From Blastocatellia bacterium UBA7656 (GTDB lineage Bacteria; Acidobacteriota; Blastocatellia; UBA7656), in NCBI GenBank assembly GCA_002483445.1, contig DLHY01000107.1, positions 64,870 to 88,980 of the forward strand: 24,111 nt of DNA. The letters are read 5' to 3'. A model generated the notes under the pieces. The model was not told the DNA's origin. It saw nothing but the letters and a program-made list of their open reading frames with translations, and made no database searches. Shown here piece after piece: positions 1-7,181 of this stretch. Position numbers and translations under genes: made by a program. Positions within the stretch are counted from its first letter, which is position 1. Every line of letters begins with the position of its first letter.

Positions 1-1105
1 CGAAGAAGTTCATCTTGTCGCTTATCGTCCAGTCCGCCCGACCTGTGACGAGAAGCTCGTTGAACGGGTTTCCGGTGAATCCGCTGAAACCGGGTATGGT
101 CGAGGGCAGAACGTGAATGGCCACCGCATCCTGATTGTTGTACTCGGCGTTGAAGAAGAAAAACGCCTTGTCTTTCTTTATTGGGCCGCTGAAGGAGCCG
201 CCGAACTGCTCGCGGTCAAAAGGAATCTCTGATGCCTGCGCCTCTGGCGGAACGGCATGGACAGAGTCGAGGCGATTGAGCGACGGGAATGCCGCAAAGC
301 TCGAATCCCTCCAGTACAAGTAGCCGTTGCCGTGAAAACTGTTGTTTCCGGTCTTGGAAACGATGTTGACCGACCCTGTAGCCGATGCTCCCGTGGAAAG
401 ATCGAAATTCGATATGCCGATCTGGAACTCCTGCACGATCTCCTGCGAGAAGTTTTGCACGGTCGTGCCTACCACGTTGTCAACGACTGATGCGCCGTCG
501 ACGGTGATCTGAGTCGAACGTCCCGCCTGACCGGCGATGGAAACGCCTGTGTAGTTGGCCTTTGTCGGGTCAAACGTGCCGCCGTCGACCTTTTCCGTTC
601 CGGGCTGAAGCTGGGCCAGGTCCAGGAAGTTGCGACCGTTGAGCGGGAGAGAATCTATCTGTTTTGCGCTGACCACGCCCGAAACTGTGTTCTCGGTTCG
701 GTCGATCTGGGCTTCGCCGCCGCCGGTGACCGTTACAGTCTCACTCGCGCCGCCAACTTCCATCTTGATGTCGAGCGGAACGTTGGCGCCAACTTCAATC
801 TTGACGTTCGACACGACAGTGGTCTTGAAGCCCTCGCCGGTCACCTTCACTTCATAGTTGCCCGGCGGCAGTTGAAGAAGGCTGTAGTGTCCGTCCTCGC
901 CCGCATTTACGGAGCGCGTAAGGCCGGTGGCAAGATTGCGCGCGGAAACCTTAGCCTTAGAGACCACCGCTCCCTGCGGGTCAGTAACTGAGCCTTCAAT
1001 CGCGCCAGTCGGCTGCTGCGCGGCCAGAGTGAGAGGAGCGAGGCTCATCACGATCATAGCCAGTGAGACTGTTCCCACCAGCCATCTCTTGAATTTATTT
1101 TTCAT
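1..1105 (-). CDS. TonB-dependent receptor-like outer-membrane protein with carboxypeptidase-regulatory-like domain (3' part missing)
   Basis: About 368 residues are visible before the gene runs off the left edge. The start is the ATG at 1105, with an AAAGGAGG-type ribosome binding site at 1112-1119. Residues 1-30 form a signal peptide (MKNKFKRWLV, hydrophobic core, ending LAAQ). Residues 33-115 look like a carboxypeptidase-regulatory-like beta domain (GAIEGSVTDPQGAVV, LPPGNYEVKVTGEGFKT). A plug-like segment follows, with LPLNGRNFLDLAQLQPG near 153-169, then ITVDGASVVDN and a SKTGNNSFHGNGYLYWRD stretch. This order is typical of the large SusC/OAR-like receptors abundant in Acidobacteriota, usually near 1000 aa. 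The family role is TonB-powered uptake across the outer membrane. The substrate cannot be read from this part. No partner gene is adjacent. Confidence 0.9.
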   Translation of the reverse strand, partial: MKNKFKRWLVGTVSLAMIVMSLAPLTLAAQQPTGAIEGSVTDPQGAVVSKAKVSARNLATGLTRSVNAGEDGHYSLLQLPPGNYEVKVTGEGFKTTVVSNVKIEVGANVPLDIKMEVGGASETVTVTGGGEAQIDRTENTVSGVVSAKQIDSLPLNGRNFLDLAQLQPGTEKVDGGTFDPTKANYTGVSIAGQAGRSTQITVDGASVVDNVVGTTVQNFSQEIVQEFQIGISNFDLSTGASATGSVNIVSKTGNNSFHGNGYLYWRDSSFAAFPSLNRLDSVHAVPPEAQASEIPFDREQFGGSFSGPIKKDKAFFFFNAEYNNQDAVAIHVLPSTIPGFSGFTGNPFNELLVTGRADWTISDKMNFF

Positions 1106-1457
1106 CGGGAACCTCCTTTTCAGGTTGTTTATGGTTTGAAAACGCGGTTCACCCCCACAAGTGCGGGGATAATGCAGTATTGAAATTCCTTATGCTTGTT
1201 CATACCTGGATTGTTAATGAATTGGATCAAGTAGTTCTCTCAAATGATGCGCAAACCCTGAGTTTCTTAAACCCTGCCTGATTGTTGATGGCTGAAGCAA
1301 TTGGTTTCGAGCAAAACCTATTCCATTCGCAGATGTAATAGACGATAGATGTTAAAGCCAGCTATAGCAAAGTTTAACTTCAAACACAAGAAGCGTTATT
1401 CAACTGAAAATGCCCGTTGAATATGAAAATTTGGAAATTCTTTCCAGATTTTTGAAT
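1106..1457. other. AT-rich intergenic region between receptor gene and NTF2-like gene
   Basis: This stretch of about 350 bases has no convincing gene. It is clearly richer in A and T than its flanks, as expected for a promoter and leader of the minus-strand receptor gene. I could not fix a single convincing -35/-10 pair. The one notable element is the CRISPR-repeat-like hairpin at 1145-1173. Confidence 0.5.
1145..1173 (-). repeat. Solitary type I-E CRISPR-repeat-like hairpin in the receptor leader
   Basis: On the plus strand the motif begins CGGTTCACCCCCACAAG and continues TGCGGGGATAAT. On the minus strand, the sense strand of the receptor leader, it reads ATTATCCCCGC, ACTT, then GTGGGGGTGAACCG. 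Its RNA can form a six-pair stem with one G-U wobble closing an ACUU tetraloop. Length, stem position and the terminal GTGAACCG match the type I-E repeat consensus as I remember it, roughly 23 of 29 positions against an actinobacterial form. Only one copy is present, so this is not an array. It lies about 40 bases upstream of the receptor start codon. Confidence 0.4.
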
Positions 1458-1883
1458 TCATTGAATTGTTTCAGCATCCGCCTCATTAACGATCATCGGT
1501 ATGAGCGAAGTGTGATGATGCGCCATCAGCCAGCGCCCGCCCCTGAACAGGAACAGGTTTGTGGCCACTGCCTGAGCCGTGTCGAAGCTCTCATCGTTGA
1601 ACAAAGTGATATTTTCAATACAAGTGACCCACGCAAACTCTCCCGTCACTTGCATCCAGACTTCGGTCGGATGCACTCTCATCTTCTGGCCCCCCTCGAA
1701 TATTCTCAACCAGCTTTCTCTCACGCGAGGCCAGCCTATGATCAACTCCCATCCCGGATGCACACAGCGGACAGGCTCTTCGTGAGACCACACTTCATCC
1801 ATCCGCTCGATCCTGCCGGATTCGAGCGCGCGATAAAAAGCGGCGTTCGCTTCTTCAACGGCTCTTTTGGTCTCCGTGTCCAC
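1458..1883 (-). CDS. NTF2-like / SnoaL-like domain protein
   Basis: A 141-residue protein starting with GTG at 1883; an in-frame stop lies seven codons further upstream, so no longer start exists. No clear ribosome binding site is visible. The sequence fits a single-domain NTF2-like fold. An N-terminal helix (VEEANAAFYRALESGRI) is followed by MDEVWSHEEPVRCVHPGWE, then GWPRVRESWLRIFEG, then beta strands ending LFLFRGGRWLMAHHHTS. This pattern is that of SnoaL-like/DUF4440-type proteins found widely as stand-alone cytosolic proteins. The family includes ketosteroid-isomerase-like enzymes and ligand-binding proteins. The reaction, if any, cannot be assigned. It is transcribed away from trmFO and toward the receptor gene. 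Confidence 0.8.
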   Translation of the reverse strand: MDTETKRAVEEANAAFYRALESGRIERMDEVWSHEEPVRCVHPGWELIIGWPRVRESWLRIFEGGQKMRVHPTEVWMQVTGEFAWVTCIENITLFNDESFDTAQAVATNLFLFRGGRWLMAHHHTSLIPMIVNEADAETIQ

Positions 1884-1941
1884 GCGACCGGCAAGATATA
1901 CTCAGAGCGCGAGGAATTCAAGCGCAATCCGAGCCTCGGCT

Positions 1942-1970
1942 TTGTAGCCCCTCGGCGTGGATGCTAGAAT
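1942..1970 (+). promoter_or_regulatory. Predicted sigma-70-type promoter of trmFO
   Basis: A -35-like TTGTAG (1942-1947) is followed after 17 bases by TAGAAT (1965-1970), preceded by TGC, giving an extended -10. Transcription would start near 1977, about 20 bases before the trmFO ATG. The leader shows no Shine-Dalgarno, so initiation there may be weak or leader-independent. Confidence 0.55.
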
Positions 1971-1996
1971 CACCGGGCAGACACTCTGCATGTTTT

Positions 1997-3331
1997 ATGA
2001 GCAATCGTGAAGAGCTAATCACTGTTATCGGCGGCGGACTCGCCGGATCGGAAGCCGCATGGCAGGCCGCCGAACGCGGCTTGAAGGTTCGTCTCTCGGA
2101 AATGCGACCCGCCCGCCCGACGCCCGCGCACACGACCTCGAATCTCGGCGAAATAGTCTGCTCCAACTCGCTCAAAAGCGATGAGCCGGGAACCGCCCCC
2201 TTTCTGCTCAAGGAGGAACTGCGCCGAGGCCGCTCGCTCCTCATCCGCATAGCTCATCAGGTCGCCGTGCCTGCCGGCGCAGCCCTCGCTGTAGACCGCG
2301 AGAAATTTTCCGAAGAAGTCACGCGCGCCCTGCTCTCGCATCCGAACATCGAAGTCGTGCGCGAGGAAATGACTTCGCTCCCCGCTGAGGGCGCGGTAGT
2401 GATTGCCACAGGCCCGCTCACCTCGCCCGCGCTCTCAAGCGAGATAGCGCGTTTGACAGGCTCTTCGCAGCTTTACTTTTATGACGCTATATCTCCGATA
2501 GTCGACGCCGAGACGATCAACCATCAGATAGCTTATCGTGCTGCGCGCTATGACAAAGGCGGCCCGGATTACATCAACTGCCCGATGAGCGAAGAGCAGT
2601 ACGACCTTTTCTATGACGCGCTCACCACAGCCGAGTCCGTGCCTCTTCACGAGTTTGAAAAGACGGCTTACTTCGAAGCGTGTCTGCCGATAGAAGAGAT
2701 CGCCCGACGCGGGCGCGACACGCTCCGCTACGGGCCGATGAAACCCGTCGGCCTTATCGACCCGCGCACTCAAAAGATGCCTTTCGCCGTCGTGCAACTC
2801 AGACAGGAAAACCTGCTGGCCGACAGTTACAATCTCGTCGGCTTTCAGAATCATCTCCGCTTCGGCGAGCAGAAGCGCGTGCTTCGTCTGATACCGGGAC
2901 TCGAAGAGGCCGAGTTTTTGCGATTCGGTCAGGTTCATCGCAACACGTTCATCTGCGCGCCTGCCCTGCTCACAGAGACTTTGCAAATGCGCACTGCGCC
3001 GCGCATTCTCTTCGCGGGTCAGATTTCAGGCGTCGAAGGATACATCGAAGCGATGGCGACAGGCTTTCTTGCCGGAGTGAATGCCTCTGAAATAGCTCGC
3101 GGTCGCACGCCGCTTCCGGCCCCGCGACGAACGGCGATGGGAAGCCTTGCAAACTATATCGCCAACGCCGACGTAAAGAATTTTCAGCCCATGAATATAA
3201 CCTTCGCGCTTCTGCCCCCGCTCGACGAGGCAGACCGAAGGCGACTGAGAAAAAAGATGGATCGCCGCCGCCTTCAGGTCGAGACGGCGCTCAGGGATTT
3301 TGAAGACTGGCGCGCGAGATACCTTGGATGA
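1997..3331 (+). CDS. trmFO: Methylenetetrahydrofolate-tRNA-(uracil-5-)-methyltransferase TrmFO
   Basis: The 444-residue protein is close to the usual size for TrmFO. It makes 5-methyluridine at position 54 of the tRNA T-loop, taking the carbon from 5,10-methylenetetrahydrofolate and electrons from FAD. Visible hallmarks are the N-terminal dinucleotide-binding loop VIGGGLAGSEAAWQAAERG, the segment HTTSNLGEIVCSNSLKSDE with one conserved cysteine, and YFEACLPIEEIARRGRDTLRYGPMKPVGL containing the second, catalytic-type cysteine. GQISGVEGYIEAMATGFLAG near the C terminus is the other FAD contact region. I chose the ATG at 1997 because the protein then starts directly before the Rossmann strand and lies 20 bases after a promoter. 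An upstream in-frame start at 1961 would lie inside the -10 element. The next gene overlaps its stop by four bases, implying co-transcription. Confidence 0.95.
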   Translation: MSNREELITVIGGGLAGSEAAWQAAERGLKVRLSEMRPARPTPAHTTSNLGEIVCSNSLKSDEPGTAPFLLKEELRRGRSLLIRIAHQVAVPAGAALAVDREKFSEEVTRALLSHPNIEVVREEMTSLPAEGAVVIATGPLTSPALSSEIARLTGSSQLYFYDAISPIVDAETINHQIAYRAARYDKGGPDYINCPMSEEQYDLFYDALTTAESVPLHEFEKTAYFEACLPIEEIARRGRDTLRYGPMKPVGLIDPRTQKMPFAVVQLRQENLLADSYNLVGFQNHLRFGEQKRVLRLIPGLEEAEFLRFGQVHRNTFICAPALLTETLQMRTAPRILFAGQISGVEGYIEAMATGFLAGVNASEIARGRTPLPAPRRTAMGSLANYIANADVKNFQPMNITFALLPPLDEADRRRLRKKMDRRRLQVETALRDFEDWRARYLG

Positions 3332-4371
3332 AAAGGAAAAAGGCAAAAGGCAAAAGGCAAAAATTTATGCGCGAAATCCTGCCCTCGCGTTGTGCGATCA
3401 CCGTGGTGTTTCTTTTTTCCTTTTTCCTTTTTCCTTTTTCCTTCCTCGCGCAATCGGGTCGTCAGCCCGATCAGCAACAAACGCGCCCCCGTCGCGCTGA
3501 GCCTCCGGCGCAGGACGAAAAACCCATCAAGTTGAGCGCCGATCTGGTCACCGTGATCACTTCGATCACCGACCTGGCTGGCAATCAGGTGAACAATCTT
3601 TCGCAGAAGGATTTCGAGGTCTACGAGGACAACGCTCTTCAGGAGCTTGCCGGATGTTATCGCGAGGATCAGCTTCCTCTCCGCCTGGTCTTTTTATTCG
3701 ACACATCGACTTCGATCAAGCACCGGTTCGATTTCGAGCAGCGCGCGGCGGCGCGTTTCTTCCGCCAGGTGATGCGGGCGGGCGATCAGGCCGCCGTTAT
3801 AAGCGTCACCGATGACCCGAAAATAGAAATCCAGTTCACCTCGAACGTGGATCGCTTAGTCGATACTCTGGCGCAACTCAAGCCCAGGGGAGCGACTTCA
3901 CTTTATGACGCATTGATTATGGCGTCTCGCTACCTGCGCCCTGCCGAAGGCCGCCACGTGATGGTGGTGCTTTCCGACGGCACGGATACCACATCGCTGT
4001 CGAATTATGCGCAGGCTCTCGCAGAAGTTCAGAAATCCGACGCGGTAATCTACGGAGTGCATTCGACAGGCGTAGCCCCCTCGGCCAACGTTCAGGATCT
4101 TGCGGGCGAGTCCGCGCTCAAGGCCATGTGCGAAGACACGGGCGGGCGAGCTTTCTACCCTCCGGTCTATGAAGATCAGAAAAAGGAAGCGCGCGATCTC
4201 GACGAAATCTACAAGCGCCTCGCAGCCGAAGTACACGCTCAGTACGTGCTGACTTATTATTCCCACAACGACGCGCGACCCGGCACATTCCGTTCGATTC
4301 AGGTCAAGGTCAAGCGGACAGATATTCAACTTCAGGTGCGCGCCCGCCGGGGTTATTACACGTCGAAGTAG
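3328..4371 (+). CDS. Secreted VWFA-domain protein (acidobacterial VWFA-related family)
   Basis: The 347-residue protein is exported. A lysine-rich start and a Phe-rich hydrophobic stretch end at FSFLAQS, followed by a Pro/Arg/Gln-rich linker. The mature part matches the VWFA-related family typical of Acidobacteriota (TIGR03436-like). It begins VTSITDLAGNQVNNLSQKDFEVYEDN, then has a MIDAS loop in VFLFDTSTSIKHRFDF (D-x-S-x-S), a conserved threonine in GATSLYDALIMAS and VVLSDGTDTTS. It ends with the family tail YHVRVRRGYY-like (LQVRARRGYYTSK). These domains bind divalent metal and usually mediate protein contacts; the partner is unknown. The ATG at 3328 overlaps the trmFO stop as ATGA. A second ATG at 3367 would also give a good signal peptide. 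The N-terminal coding sequence is built from two heptamer repeats, described separately. Confidence 0.88.
   Translation: MKRKKAKGKRQKFMREILPSRCAITVVFLFSFFLFPFSFLAQSGRQPDQQQTRPRRAEPPAQDEKPIKLSADLVTVITSITDLAGNQVNNLSQKDFEVYEDNALQELAGCYREDQLPLRLVFLFDTSTSIKHRFDFEQRAAARFFRQVMRAGDQAAVISVTDDPKIEIQFTSNVDRLVDTLAQLKPRGATSLYDALIMASRYLRPAEGRHVMVVLSDGTDTTSLSNYAQALAEVQKSDAVIYGVHSTGVAPSANVQDLAGESALKAMCEDTGGRAFYPPVYEDQKKEARDLDEIYKRLAAEVHAQYVLTYYSHNDARPGTFRSIQVKVKRTDIQLQVRARRGYYTSK
3333..3363 (+). repeat. Purine-rich heptamer tandem repeat (about four units)
   Basis: Units of the form AGGCAAA/AGGAAAA repeat with a strict 7-base period: GG pairs fall at 3335, 3342, 3349 and 3356. It encodes the Lys/Arg-rich extreme N terminus of the VWFA protein if the 3328 start is used. 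It is roughly reverse-complementary to the repeat at 3412-3441. Confidence 0.75.
3412..3441 (+). repeat. Pyrimidine-rich heptamer tandem repeat (about four units)
   Basis: Units TTTTTCC repeat with a 7-base period: CC pairs fall at 3419, 3426, 3433 and 3440. It encodes the Phe-rich hydrophobic core of the signal peptide of the VWFA protein. It forms an imperfect inverted pair with 3333-3363 across about 48 bases. Confidence 0.75.
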
Positions 4372-4409
4372 AAGGCCGTGTGATAAAATCCCGCACGGAG
4401 GCTTATCTT

Positions 4410-4724
4410 ATGAGCGACGATATAACCACTAAGCCAACCATCGAAACCGTGCTTGAGCGAATCAATAAGCTCGGCGAAAATCTGATAGCCCGGTTTGACT
4501 CAGTTGAAAGCCGCCTGACCGCGCTTGAGTCTGAAGCGGCTGCCACTCGCGTTGACGTGGACGCGATCAAATCTGAAATGTCCGCATTGCGCACTGATAT
4601 GCAGAAGGGATTCAGGCACGTCGAACGGAAGGTGGATATACTGGGCAAAGAACTGCTCGAAATGCGGGCAGAGGTTCGAGAATTGGAAGAGCGCGTCGAG
4701 CAGATTGAATCGAAAGTGTCATGA
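4410..4724 (+). CDS. Small coiled-coil protein of unknown function
   Basis: The 104-residue protein starts at the ATG at 4410, with GGAGG at 4397-4401 eight bases upstream. A GTG at 4380 would bypass that site. After a short N terminus (MSDDITTKPTIE) the whole chain reads as long amphipathic helix with heptad character. Examples are VLERINKLGENLIARFDSVESRLTALE, VDAIKSEMSALRTDMQ and ELLEMRAEVRELEERVEQIESKV. There are no cysteines, no signal peptide and no membrane segment, so it is probably a cytosolic oligomerising protein. Similar small coiled-coil proteins are common hypotheticals and no enzymatic role can be read. It lies 38 bases after the VWFA gene and 39 before the dipeptidase gene, likely within one plus-strand transcription unit. 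Confidence 0.8.
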   Translation: MSDDITTKPTIETVLERINKLGENLIARFDSVESRLTALESEAAATRVDVDAIKSEMSALRTDMQKGFRHVERKVDILGKELLEMRAEVRELEERVEQIESKVS

Positions 4725-4763
4725 ACCGGACAGGCTTGATCAAAAATCCAATCAGAGGAAAGC

Positions 4764-6050
4764 ATGAATAAACCCGCACGACTCGCGCGCAACGTCGCGC
4801 TCTTTTCCTTCATTGCAGCAATCGCGCTTCCGTCGTTTATGTTCGCTCAAAACCCGAATACAAAAACCCAGGATGCCGCATTGCGCGCCCGCGCTGCGCG
4901 CCTTCACCGCGCCAGCATAGTCATCGATACTCATAACGATGTCACCTCACCTATGCTTGATCAGGGGTTCGACCTCGGCATGAACGGAGATGACTCTGCG
5001 GCCAAAATCAAAACTCACACCGACCTGCGGCGATTGAAAGCAGGCGGTTTCGACGCAGTGTTTTTCGCCATCTACGTCGGCAAGGAATTCGTCGGTCGCG
5101 CTCCTTCGGAGGGAGGCGGCGCGGCCCGTCGCGCGCTCGATATGATCTCGGTCGTCTATGAGCAAATTCGACGACATCCTGAACTTGAGATGGCCCGTAC
5201 AGCAGCCGACATCCGCCGCATAGCTGCGCGGGGAAAGATCGCCTCATTGATGGGCATCGAAGGCGGACACGCAATCGAAAACAGCCTTCACGCTCTCAGA
5301 ATGTTTTATCGACTGGGCGTGCGCTATATGACGCTCACTCATACGAACACCAACGACTGGGCCGACTCCGAAGGCGACGCCAACAATCCGAAAGTCAAAC
5401 ATCACAACGGGCTGACGGATTTCGGGCGCGAAGTCGTTCGCGAGATGAATCGACTCGGAATGATGATCGATATCTCGCATGTCGCGGACAAAACTTTTTA
5501 TGATGTAATCTCTGTGACTCGCGCGCCGGTCATCGCGTCGCATTCGTCCGCTCGCTCTCTTGCTCCGCACACGCGCAACATGACGGACGATATGTTGCGC
5601 GCAGTCGCCAAAAACGGCGGCGTGGTGATGGTCAATTTCTATAACGGCTTCGTCGATCCAAGAAAAGCGGGCAATGCTCTTCGTGAGCGAAGCCTTCAGG
5701 ATGAGTTGAATCAGAAGTACCCCAATGATGCGCAGCGCGTCCAGGAAGAATTACGCCGATGGCGCGAGGCTAACAACCCCGGCAAGACGCCGCTCTCGAT
5801 GCTCGTCGATCACTTCGATCACATAATCAAAGTCGCCGGAATCGATCACGTCGGAATAGGAGCGGATTTCGACGGCATCCCACTCGACGGCGCGCCCGAA
5901 GGCATGGAAGACGTTTCGAAGATGATGAACCTCACCCTTGAGTTGATGAAGCGCGGATACACGGACGCCGACATCAAAAAAATTTTAGGCGAAAATCTTT
6001 TGCGAGTGATGAGCGAAGCCGAGCGCATTGCCCGCAGCAGCGGTCAGTAG
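4764..6050 (+). CDS. Exported membrane dipeptidase (peptidase family M19)
   Basis: The 428-residue protein begins at an ATG with AGAGGA about five bases upstream. Residues 1-29 are a signal peptide ending FMFAQ, so the enzyme acts in the periplasm or on the cell surface. The M19 binuclear zinc set is complete in order: the H-x-D in IVIDTHNDVTSPM, the bridging Glu in MGIEGGHAIEN, and the His in MIDISHVADKTF. The His in VIASHSSARSLAPHTRNM and the Asp in HVGIGADFDGI complete it. Family members are amidohydrolase-fold enzymes that cleave dipeptides, in some cases including D-amino-acid dipeptides. A nutritional or cell-wall-peptide recycling role is inferred. The C terminus is normal, but the stop codon is embedded in a heptamer repeat. 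It converges with hemF with only 19 bases between the stops. Confidence 0.93.
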   Translation: MNKPARLARNVALFSFIAAIALPSFMFAQNPNTKTQDAALRARAARLHRASIVIDTHNDVTSPMLDQGFDLGMNGDDSAAKIKTHTDLRRLKAGGFDAVFFAIYVGKEFVGRAPSEGGGAARRALDMISVVYEQIRRHPELEMARTAADIRRIAARGKIASLMGIEGGHAIENSLHALRMFYRLGVRYMTLTHTNTNDWADSEGDANNPKVKHHNGLTDFGREVVREMNRLGMMIDISHVADKTFYDVISVTRAPVIASHSSARSLAPHTRNMTDDMLRAVAKNGGVVMVNFYNGFVDPRKAGNALRERSLQDELNQKYPNDAQRVQEELRRWREANNPGKTPLSMLVDHFDHIIKVAGIDHVGIGADFDGIPLDGAPEGMEDVSKMMNLTLELMKRGYTDADIKKILGENLLRVMSEAERIARSSGQ

Positions 6051-6063
6051 TCAGTGGTCGGTG
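6043..6063 (+). repeat. GTCAGTR heptamer repeat spanning the dipeptidase stop codon
   Basis: Three contiguous heptamers, GTCAGTA, GTCAGTG and GTCGGTG, cover the last codons and stop of the M19 gene and most of the 19-bp gap to hemF. This is the same 7-base periodicity as the repeats in the VWFA gene but with a different unit. Confidence 0.65.
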
Positions 6064-6069
6064 AATAGT

Positions 6070-6990
6070 TTACTGCCCGCCTTCTCCGAGCCATTCACGC
6101 GGGCGAAAAAAATCCCACGCTTCCCGCTCGCGCGTACCCGGCTGCGGGCGATAGTCATACGCCCAGCGGGCGAGCGGTGGAAGCGACATCAAAATCGATT
6201 CCGTCCTGCCCTTAGTCTCAAGCCCGAACTGCGTGCCTCGATCATAAACCAGATTGAATTCCGCGTAACGACCGCGCCGAATGAGTTGAAATTCGCGCTC
6301 GCGCTCGGTGTACGAATCGCTCTTTCTGCGCTCGACTATAGGAATATAAGCAGGCAGAAAAACCCGCCCGACTCCCTGCACGAACTCGAACAGGAATTCC
6401 ATGTCACGCTCTTCGCCCTGCACGGTCAAATGGTCGAAGAACACTCCTCCCACGCCGCGAGTTTCGTTGCGGTGAGGGATGAAAAAATATTCATCACACC
6501 ACTTCTTGAATCGCGGATAGTACGAAGGATCGAACCGGTCACAGGCTTCCTTCAAAGTCCGGTGAAAGTGGATCACGTCTTCGAGATGAGGATAGTAAGG
6601 AGTGAGATCAGTGCCGCCGCCAAACCAGCCGCCGGAGCCTCTTTCAAGGTATCGGAAGTTCGCATGAACGGTCGGCACCATGGGACTCGCAGGGTGCAGC
6701 ACGAGCGAGACGCCTGTTGCATAAAACTCGGTTCCGTCGCCGACTTTCATCCTTGCGGCGAAGGCTTCTTCCATCACGCCTTCCACTTCCGAAAAGTTGA
6801 CGCCCGCTTTCTCGAATACCGCTCCCTGCTCGATGACTCGCGTGCGACCGCCTCCCCCGCCTTCGCGCTGCCACAGGTCTTCGCGAAAGCGCGCCCGCCC
6901 GTCGAGTCGTTCAATCGCCTCGCATATCTCATCCTGAAGCGAGGCGAAGAAGCGGGCGGCTCTTTTTCTGAGTGGTTGTTGTTTACTCAC
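6070..6990 (-). CDS. hemF: Aerobic coproporphyrinogen III oxidase HemF
   Basis: The 306-residue protein matches the normal HemF length. HemF oxidatively decarboxylates the propionates on rings A and B of coproporphyrinogen III to give protoporphyrinogen IX, using O2, in heme synthesis in the cytoplasm. Family signatures are FREDLWQREGGGGGRTRVI, VGDGTEFYATGVSLVLHP, MVPTVHANFRYLE and GGWFGGGTDLTPYYPH. KKWCDEYFFIPHRNETRG, GGVFFDH and, near the end, RRGRYAEFNLVYDRGTQFGL also fit. The start is GTG at 6990, with GGAG about 11 bases upstream. No other heme gene is adjacent. Its presence points to aerobic or microaerobic growth. The gene ends 19 bases from the convergent dipeptidase stop. Confidence 0.96.
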   Translation of the reverse strand: MSKQQPLRKRAARFFASLQDEICEAIERLDGRARFREDLWQREGGGGGRTRVIEQGAVFEKAGVNFSEVEGVMEEAFAARMKVGDGTEFYATGVSLVLHPASPMVPTVHANFRYLERGSGGWFGGGTDLTPYYPHLEDVIHFHRTLKEACDRFDPSYYPRFKKWCDEYFFIPHRNETRGVGGVFFDHLTVQGEERDMEFLFEFVQGVGRVFLPAYIPIVERRKSDSYTEREREFQLIRRGRYAEFNLVYDRGTQFGLETKGRTESILMSLPPLARWAYDYRPQPGTREREAWDFFRPREWLGEGGQ

Positions 6991-7181
6991 GACTTTTCAA
7001 CTCCGTTTCATCCGCTGACAAGTGTCTATGATTCTCTTTGCAATCCGCCGAGAGACAGATTTATCATGGCATCCTGCTTACTATCAGGCGCACAGGAGAT
7101 GGTGCCATGCGAACTTGCGCGATTGTGATTCTAACCGTATTTATGCCGATCAGCACCCCCATCTTCTTCGAGGAGACAGCC

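Noticed and set aside
1145..1173. A CRISPR array
   Set aside because: Only one repeat-like unit occurs; there is no second copy at spacer distance and no cas gene in the window.
6028..7128. A 366-codon plus-strand open frame opposite hemF
   Set aside because: It is the shadow of hemF, which matches its family over the full length; the shadow translation is not protein-like.
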